Assembly: GCA_045649825.1 (NCBI GenBank)
Contig: JAZRQO010000019.1
Span: 62,001 to 126,000, forward strand
Length of the DNA: 64,000 bases
Direction of reading: 5' to 3'
From: RGIG9115 sp045649825
GTDB taxonomy: Bacteria; Bacillota; Clostridia; UBA1381
Below the pieces are notes generated by a model that was given only the letters and a program-made list of their open reading frames with translations, did not search any database and had not been told where the DNA came from. Below are positions 59,539 through 64,000 of the stretch, one piece after another. Position 1 is the first letter of the stretch; the number at the start of each line of letters is the position of its first letter. The position numbers and the translations under genes are program-made.

Positions 59539-60600
59539 TTAACTGAGGATATAAACCGTAAGACTCTTTCTTCCGAATGCCATAAGCTCTTTATTCGGTT
59601 TCTCAAAGCAAAGGTCTATTTTATTTCCCTTGATTACACCGCCTGTATCTCCGGCGACAGCATAGCCGTAGCCTTCAACATAAACCCTTGTACCGAGAGG
59701 AATAACCTTTGGATCAACCGCTATAATTCCGTACCTTGCCTTCATTCCTGAAGCCGTGATACCGTAACTTCCGTCTTTTCTGAATGCAGAATATGCAGTT
59801 GCAGTCATTGTCATTTTTTTGCTGTAAGAGAAGCCAAGTTCTGAGGCTTGTGTTGCAGATGAATCTACAGTCTTTACCGCTTTTACTGCAGTCTTTGCCT
59901 GAGGTCTTTTCTTAGTACCCTTGGCTATAACCTCATCTACTTTTTCTATAACAGTTTCTCTGGAAACTTCTTCTCTTTTAATTTCAATTCCATCTTCGGT
60001 TACAACATTTTCAGTTATACGGATTTTTCCTTCAACACCACGAGTTAAAACCTTAGTCTGATCTGAGTAGATATTTGAATCATTTTTATAAATAGTCCCA
60101 AAAGGTACTGTTTCCTCACGGGTTTCGGTATTACTGTTTACACGGATTACCTTTATAACCTCATCCTTTTTAATTTCAGAATCAACAGAAGGTTCAGTGT
60201 AGTCCAGCTCACCTATAAATATTCCATTTTCTACGAGGGCTTCACCAACAGTATCCGCAGTGGTGGATGTTGCAACAGTTGTACCATCCATATGAACGGT
60301 TATTCCTACACCACGGCGTATTACGATGGAGTCACCGCTTTCCAGGGCATGATAGTCGTCAAGATTGATTTTATCATACAAACCAAGCTCTATACCGTTA
60401 TCAGCAAGAATGTCGCTCACCATTGTATCTCTTGTTTTAATACTCACAGTATTTTCAATATTTCTTATTTCATCAATTTCTGTGAGAGTTATATCAAGAC
60501 CGGTAACATCATATGCAGCACCGGTGCAAACAAGACAGATTACGAACAATCCGCAGATAGCGTTTATCCTACGCCCGGATTTTTTCATATTCTTTTTCAT
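59539..60600 (-). CDS. Secreted G5/3D-domain cell-wall protein (YabE/RpfB-like)
   Basis: The 353-residue protein has an N-terminal membrane/signal segment (about 13-32), two DUF348 (YabE-type) repeats (VSIKTRDTMVSDILADNGIE near 50 and GITVHMDGTTVATSTTADTV near 100), a G5 domain (about 155-235) and a C-terminal 3D domain with TMTATAYSAFRKDG, VDPKVIPLGTRVYVEGYG and AGDTGGVIKGNKID carrying the three aspartates. This layout is found in stationary-phase muralytic proteins. A consensus promoter and a WalR-like direct repeat lie upstream. Confidence 0.9.
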   Translation of the reverse strand: MKKNMKKSGRRINAICGLFVICLVCTGAAYDVTGLDITLTEIDEIRNIENTVSIKTRDTMVSDILADNGIELGLYDKINLDDYHALESGDSIVIRRGVGITVHMDGTTVATSTTADTVGEALVENGIFIGELDYTEPSVDSEIKKDEVIKVIRVNSNTETREETVPFGTIYKNDSNIYSDQTKVLTRGVEGKIRITENVVTEDGIEIKREEVSRETVIEKVDEVIAKGTKKRPQAKTAVKAVKTVDSSATQASELGFSYSKKMTMTATAYSAFRKDGSYGITASGMKARYGIIAVDPKVIPLGTRVYVEGYGYAVAGDTGGVIKGNKIDLCFEKPNKELMAFGRKSLTVYILS

Positions 60601-60631
60601 AATGAACTTCCTTTCTGTTTGTTCAGCCTAC

Positions 60632-60660
60632 ATTATACCGCATTTCTGTTACGAAGTCAA
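60632..60660 (-). promoter_or_regulatory. Promoter of the G5/3D-domain protein gene
   Basis: On the minus strand TTGACT (60655-60660), a 17-base spacer and a perfect TATAAT (60632-60637), about 30 bases before the start codon. Confidence 0.8.
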
Positions 60661-60667
60661 TACTGTT

Positions 60668-60684
60668 GTTACGAAATAGTTACG
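60668..60684 (-). promoter_or_regulatory. WalR-box-like direct repeat
   Basis: On the minus strand CGTAAC-N5-CGTAAC, seven bases upstream of the -35 box. Only the first base of each half-site (C for T) deviates from TGTWAH-N5-TGTWAH. A third CGTAAC lies within the promoter spacer. Confidence 0.45.
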
Positions 60685-60852
60685 TATATATTGCATTTTT
60701 GACTTGATTTTGTAACATATTTGGAATTTAATGGATGAAAATACACAATATATAGTTGCGATGAAACAAACATTATACCATATTCCGTGTTTTGGAAATT
60801 AATAACTTTTTTCAAAATATTTTTTATACAAGCTGTTAATATGCACAAATTA

Positions 60853-61599
60853 TCAATCTTCAATTCTCATTTTACCATCATTTCCAACAACAAATCCGTC
60901 CTTGTACATGAGTTCAGAAACAGTTAAAAACTCAAAATTTCCAGATAAACTGTCTAAAATTCTCGGCAGTGCAACCGCAGTATTCTTCGTTCCCGTATGC
61001 ATCAGGATGATATCACCGGCCTTAGTTTTTGATGTTGCTCTTGCAAAAATCCCCTCACAATCAGCATCACCGTAATCAATGCTGTCTACCGACCACTGAA
61101 CCGCTGTATATCCCTCCTCCTCAATAGCAGAAATCACATCACTGTTATATGAACCTGAAGGTACCCTTATAAGATTAATAGAAATTCCGCACGCCCTCTC
61201 TACTGCATCTGCAGTTTTATGGATATCGTTTTTTATTTCTTCTTTTGACAAGGATTGATAATCCTTGTGGTCATAGGAATGTCCGCCAAGCTCGTGGCCT
61301 GCAGAGGCAATTGCCTTTAACTGTTCAGGATATTTCTCTGCCCATTCACCCACAATAAAGAATGTGGACTTAACATTATACTTATCAAGAGATTGAAGTA
61401 TGTTTTCAATATCTTCCCCGCCCCATGCACAATTGAAAGTCAAGGAAATTGCATTATCATTTCTCTCCACGCTATACAAAGGCAGATTTCTGCTACCACT
61501 CCTGAAAACTGTTTTTACCCCGGGCATAATCACACTGCTGCACACAAGAAACATACATATAAACCCTATCAGTATTACTTTTCGTTTAATATAAAACAT
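60853..61599 (-). CDS. Membrane-anchored polysaccharide deacetylase (PdaB-like)
   Basis: This 248-residue protein has an N-terminal membrane segment (residues 8-28) and a NodB-type domain. The metal-binding histidines are in GHELGGHSYDHKDY, with RVPSGSYNSDV and IILMHTGTKNTA as later motifs. The first motif reads LTFNCAWGGED, so asparagine replaces the aspartate that acts as catalytic base in this family. It may be inactive or altered. The start follows GGAGGTG. It is preceded by the palindromic repeat copy C. Confidence 0.87.
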   Translation of the reverse strand: MFYIKRKVILIGFICMFLVCSSVIMPGVKTVFRSGSRNLPLYSVERNDNAISLTFNCAWGGEDIENILQSLDKYNVKSTFFIVGEWAEKYPEQLKAIASAGHELGGHSYDHKDYQSLSKEEIKNDIHKTADAVERACGISINLIRVPSGSYNSDVISAIEEEGYTAVQWSVDSIDYGDADCEGIFARATSKTKAGDIILMHTGTKNTAVALPRILDSLSGNFEFLTVSELMYKDGFVVGNDGKMRIED

Positions 61600-61635
61600 A
61601 AATTATATACACCTCCATATATAAAACCTATTATT

Positions 61636-61785
61636 TATGTTTGTTCATTATAACATAAGCTTAGAAAAAATATAATAGGTCGCTTATGTTGATAATGAAC
61701 ACAACCTATTGTATTTCTTTGGATGTGTTCATTATAACATAAGCTTAGAAAAAAATAATAGGTTGTTTATGCCGATAAAGAACAC
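61636..61785. repeat. Dispersed palindromic repeat, copy C (two tandem units)
   Basis: Two units start at 61643 and 61727 with identical GTTCATTATAACATAAGC arms, 84 bp apart. The first closes with GCTTATGTTGATAATGAAC (61682-61700), differing from perfect pairing by one bulged base; the second closing arm (61765-61783) is degraded. The segment between units contains AACCTATTGTATTTCTTTGGATG, also seen in copies A and B. The IS3-type element starts 36 bp further on. Confidence 0.88.
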
Positions 61786-61878
61786 AAGTTCAAACAAAAA
61801 AGACACCTTATAGTGTATAATGAGCCGACCCCAAAAAGTTAGACCAAAAATCTAACAATTTGGAGGTCGGTTTTTTTC

Positions 61879-62457
61879 ATGACAAAATATAGTTATGAAT
61901 TCAAGAAAAAGGTCGTGCAAGAATATTTAGATGGCAAAGGAGGTTATGGATATTTAGCAAAAGAACACAATATTCCTGAGCAATGTCAACTTAGACGATG
62001 GATAAATGCATACAAGGAATTTGGCGATGATGGATTGATTCGTTCACGACAAAATAAAAATTACTCTTTTCTATTTAAACTTTCTGTGGTACAATTGTAT
62101 CTATCAAGTGAAGTCTCGTATCAGGAATTGGCTCTATCACAAGGAATCAATAATCCATCTTTGATAACCAGATGGGTCAACGATTTCAGAATTGCCGGAC
62201 CTGATGCTTTGAGACCTAAAAAGAAAGGTCGTAAGAAAACATTGGACATTAAGGAGTTTAAAAAACCTTCTAACCCTATCGAAGAAAAGCCTGTAGATAC
62301 AAGTGCTGAACACATCAAAGAACTTGAAGATGAACTATTAAAACTTAGAATTGAGAACGCATATTTAAAAGAATTGAGGAGACTGCGTTTAGAGGAGGAA
62401 GATCTTCTGAAAAAACGGCGAGAATTGTTCACAGTCTCCGAGGACAGTTCAAATTAA
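61879..62457 (+). CDS. IS150-type OrfA (transposase N-terminal, helix-turn-helix)
   Basis: This 192-residue protein has two helix-turn-helix regions (EFKKKVVQEYLDGKGGYGYL and FKLSVVQLYLSSEVSYQELA) and a C-terminal leucine-zipper-like coiled coil (HIKELEDELLKLRIENAYLK). OrfA binds the element ends. An A6 run at 62410-62415, in LKKRR, is the likely site of the -1 frameshift that fuses OrfA to OrfB, since the -1 frame reads directly into OrfB sequence. Confidence 0.92.
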   Translation: MTKYSYEFKKKVVQEYLDGKGGYGYLAKEHNIPEQCQLRRWINAYKEFGDDGLIRSRQNKNYSFLFKLSVVQLYLSSEVSYQELALSQGINNPSLITRWVNDFRIAGPDALRPKKKGRKKTLDIKEFKKPSNPIEEKPVDTSAEHIKELEDELLKLRIENAYLKELRRLRLEEEDLLKKRRELFTVSEDSSN

Positions 62458-63297
62458 AAGACATTCTCGCAGTAGTTGGCTTTCCTAAGGCAACATATAT
62501 GTATTGGCAAAAGCGATTTGACAGAGAAAATCCTGATAAATTTTTAGAAGATGAAATCACTAAAATACATATTGAAAATAAGGATTATGGTTACAGACGA
62601 GTATATAGAGAACTACGAAACAGAAAAATTTTTGTTAACAAAAAGAAAGTCCAAAGACTTACACAAAAATTAGGTTTTCAAGTTACCTCATTTACACGTA
62701 AAAGTCGTAAATACAGTTCATACAAAGGTAATATTGGTAAAATAGCACCTAATAGAATTAACCGTCGTTTTAATACATCTGTGCCGCATCAAAAGATAAC
62801 TACTGATACTATTGAATTCAAGTATTATGAGATAGACAACAAAGGTAGAATGGTTTAAGAAATTGTATTTAGACCCGTTTCTCGATATGTTCAATGGCGA
62901 AATTTTAAGTTATAGCATAACACAAACACCGTCAGCTGTTGGTATTTTTTCTGCTCAAAAACAAGCGATAGAAATAACATCAGATTGCCCATATAGAAGA
63001 ACATTCCATTCAGACAGAGGTTGGGCATATCAAATGAATTCATATTCTTCTGTGCTTAAAGAAAATAAAATATTTCAAAGTATGTCCCGAAAGGGGAATT
63101 GCTATGATAACTCTGTAATGGAAAATTTCTTTGGAATATTAAAACAAGAAATGTATTACGGGACTACATATTACAGCTTTGAAGAACTCAAAGAAGCTAT
63201 CGAAAGATATATAAAATATTACAACGAGAAAAGAATTAAAGAGAAACTTAGGTGGATGAGTCCGGTACAATATCGGCTCAATTCCTTGACTGCATAA
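62415..63297 (+). pseudogene. IS150-type OrfB transposase, frameshifted
   Basis: The integrase-core (DDE) transposase reads IVHSLRGQFKLKDILAVVG, then from ATG 62499 MYWQKRFDRENPDKF to GRMV, where a stop follows at 62856-62858. The homologous sequence continues in another frame as KLYLDPFLDMFNGEI to 63297. Removing one T from TTT at 62854-62856 restores GRMVKKLYLDPF. The catalytic residues survive on both pieces (TTDTIEF; FHSDRGW; the glutamate in SVMENFF). The frameshift should abolish transposase production. Confidence 0.88.
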
Positions 63298-63394
63298 AAA
63301 CAGCGTAGCAGTCATCAAAACTACTACGCTATAAAAAGTCTAACTTTTTGGGGTCACAGCATACATTCGTTAAGGTATCTTTTTTTTATTATAC

Positions 63395-64000
63395 TTATTT
63401 ACTCCAAACTAAAATTTTATTCATGCCTGGTTTAAGATCTTCAATAGGTCCAACTGTTGGAGTTGTACTTCTCACATTACCAAGAAAGTCTTTGTCAATT
63501 ACTATTTCGGTTCCATCAGCATTTTCAAACTGTGCTTCACTGTAAAGAGGAACAGGAAGATCAAACGACTTTATTATATCAGTCTGAAGTGCGAACATTT
63601 TTTCGTCCAACTCCAGTTCCATATAAAAACAACCGTTTTCTTCTGTGAACTTAATATTGGGATTTATATCCGACTCGGACTTGTTTACTTCATCCTCAAA
63701 AGGCTTAGAGCCTGCAAAATAACTGTTATTATTTATGCACACAGGAGAATTTACCGTATCTCTCAAATCAAACTCATTTAGTTCAATAATCTGCTCAACA
63801 TATTCATCAACAGTGGAAGGGCACCCATTAAATTGAAAATTTCCATAACTTATTTCACCGCAGATACTGCCCTTTCTTTCTGCATCTCCGCCTATAAAAA
63901 TATTATTTAAAAATCTGTTATCGCCAATATAAATTCTTACAACGCCTTTCACAGCTGTCGAATGAGGATAGTGGTAAGGAGTGTATCTGTCCGCAACCGC
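63395..64000 (-). CDS. C-terminal part of a protein of unknown function, cut by the right edge
   Basis: The frame is open from the right edge to the stop at 63395, giving about 201 residues; the GTG at 63952 is probably internal. The part seen includes RIYIGDNRFLNNIFIGG near the edge and a C-terminal beta-rich domain ending NVRSTTPTVGPIEDLKPGMN. The first segment resembles turns of right-handed beta-helix proteins such as polysaccharide-degrading or parallel-beta-helix proteins, but I cannot name the family with confidence. The start codon is beyond the window. Confidence 0.6.
   Translation of the reverse strand, partial: AVADRYTPYHYPHSTAVKGVVRIYIGDNRFLNNIFIGGDAERKGSICGEISYGNFQFNGCPSTVDEYVEQIIELNEFDLRDTVNSPVCINNNSYFAGSKPFEDEVNKSESDINPNIKFTEENGCFYMELELDEKMFALQTDIIKSFDLPVPLYSEAQFENADGTEIVIDKDFLGNVRSTTPTVGPIEDLKPGMNKILVWSK

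Larger units (their letters stand above)
61821..63361 (+). mobile_element. IS3-family insertion sequence, IS150-like
   Basis: The element is about 1.54 kb. Both ends start TG and share GACCCCAAAAAGTTAGAC as terminal inverted repeat (left 61827-61844, right 63338-63355 inverted). It encodes an OrfA/OrfB pair typical of the IS150 subgroup. Near the right end AGCGTAG and CTACGCT form an imperfect hairpin (63302-63330). I found no clear target-site duplication (left flank GTATAA, right flank TACATT). OrfB has a frameshift, so this copy is probably not autonomous. Confidence 0.9.

Noticed and set aside
61811..63370. Target-site duplication of the IS element
   Set aside because: The flanks GTATAA and TACATT share no convincing 3-4 bp direct repeat, so I could not confirm one.

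Overview
The window looks like a chromosomal segment of a low-GC, anaerobic, Gram-positive member of the Clostridia, probably from a gut-type habitat. The evidence is a WalR/WalK pair with a YycI-like partner, a SleB-type cell-wall hydrolase with a copper-amine-oxidase-like domain, pyruvate phosphate dikinase, a glycyl-radical diol dehydratase in a bacterial microcompartment (BMC), NADP-type glutamate dehydrogenase, strong GGAGG ribosome binding sites and many TTGACA-N17-TATAAT promoters. The lineage is inferred from gene content; no rRNA is present.

Layout. 1-11440: a minus-strand surface-polysaccharide operon (initiating sugar transferase, epimerase, Alg14/Alg13-like pair, acetyltransferase, glycosyltransferases, polymerase, flippase, aminotransferase, and an acyltransferase cut by the left edge), driven from a consensus promoter at 11412-11440. 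11473-16499: a three-gene operon encoding a LeuA-like protein that has lost its catalytic metal ligands, a TIM-barrel/acyl-CoA-ligase fusion and an amidohydrolase. It is preceded by a 28-codon Leu/Val-rich leader ORF, a terminator and a mutually exclusive antiterminator; this is the best candidate for an undescribed system. 16514-18635: purine salvage (phosphoribosyltransferase and NCS2 permease). 18709-21356: two secreted cell-wall hydrolases. 21381-29842: PPDK interrupted by an in-frame TGA, MTA/SAH nucleosidase, a CDF metal exporter with a His8 tail, a TPP riboswitch with thiT, a YgjV-like protein, an MFS transporter and a lipid kinase.

29858-42528 is a complete glycyl-radical propanediol BMC of the fucose/rhamnose type: diol dehydratase and activase, fuculose-phosphate-type aldolase, GlcG-like protein, alcohol dehydrogenase, two hexameric shell proteins, EutN vertex protein, PduS, PduT, CoA-acylating aldehyde dehydrogenase, a second trimeric shell protein, PduL and a DeoR regulator. 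The aldolase would release lactaldehyde, which is reduced to 1,2-propanediol, dehydrated to propanal and disproportionated to propanol and propionyl-phosphate. Five cargo proteins carry short terminal amphipathic helices resembling encapsulation peptides. Two promoters in this locus share an A-rich motif that may be the DeoR operator.

42690-54200: WalR-WalK-YycI-like operon, rplU-rpmA-obg, cca, a fumarase alpha subunit, a roughly 1000-residue double GT-C glycosyltransferase, and the hibernation factor HPF behind a sigma-B-like promoter. 54205-61599: two sugar-metabolism genes divergent from an AraC regulator, a pseudouridine synthase, glutamate dehydrogenase, a G5/3D-domain protein and a polysaccharide deacetylase. 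WalR-box-like sequences lie upstream of the NlpC/P60 and G5/3D genes. 61636-64000: a palindromic repeat, an IS3-family (IS150-type) element with a frameshifted orfB, and a gene running off the right edge. The palindromic repeat occurs at three places in the window (161-252, 19676-19846, 61636-61785), and one copy supplies the 3' end of the aminotransferase gene.
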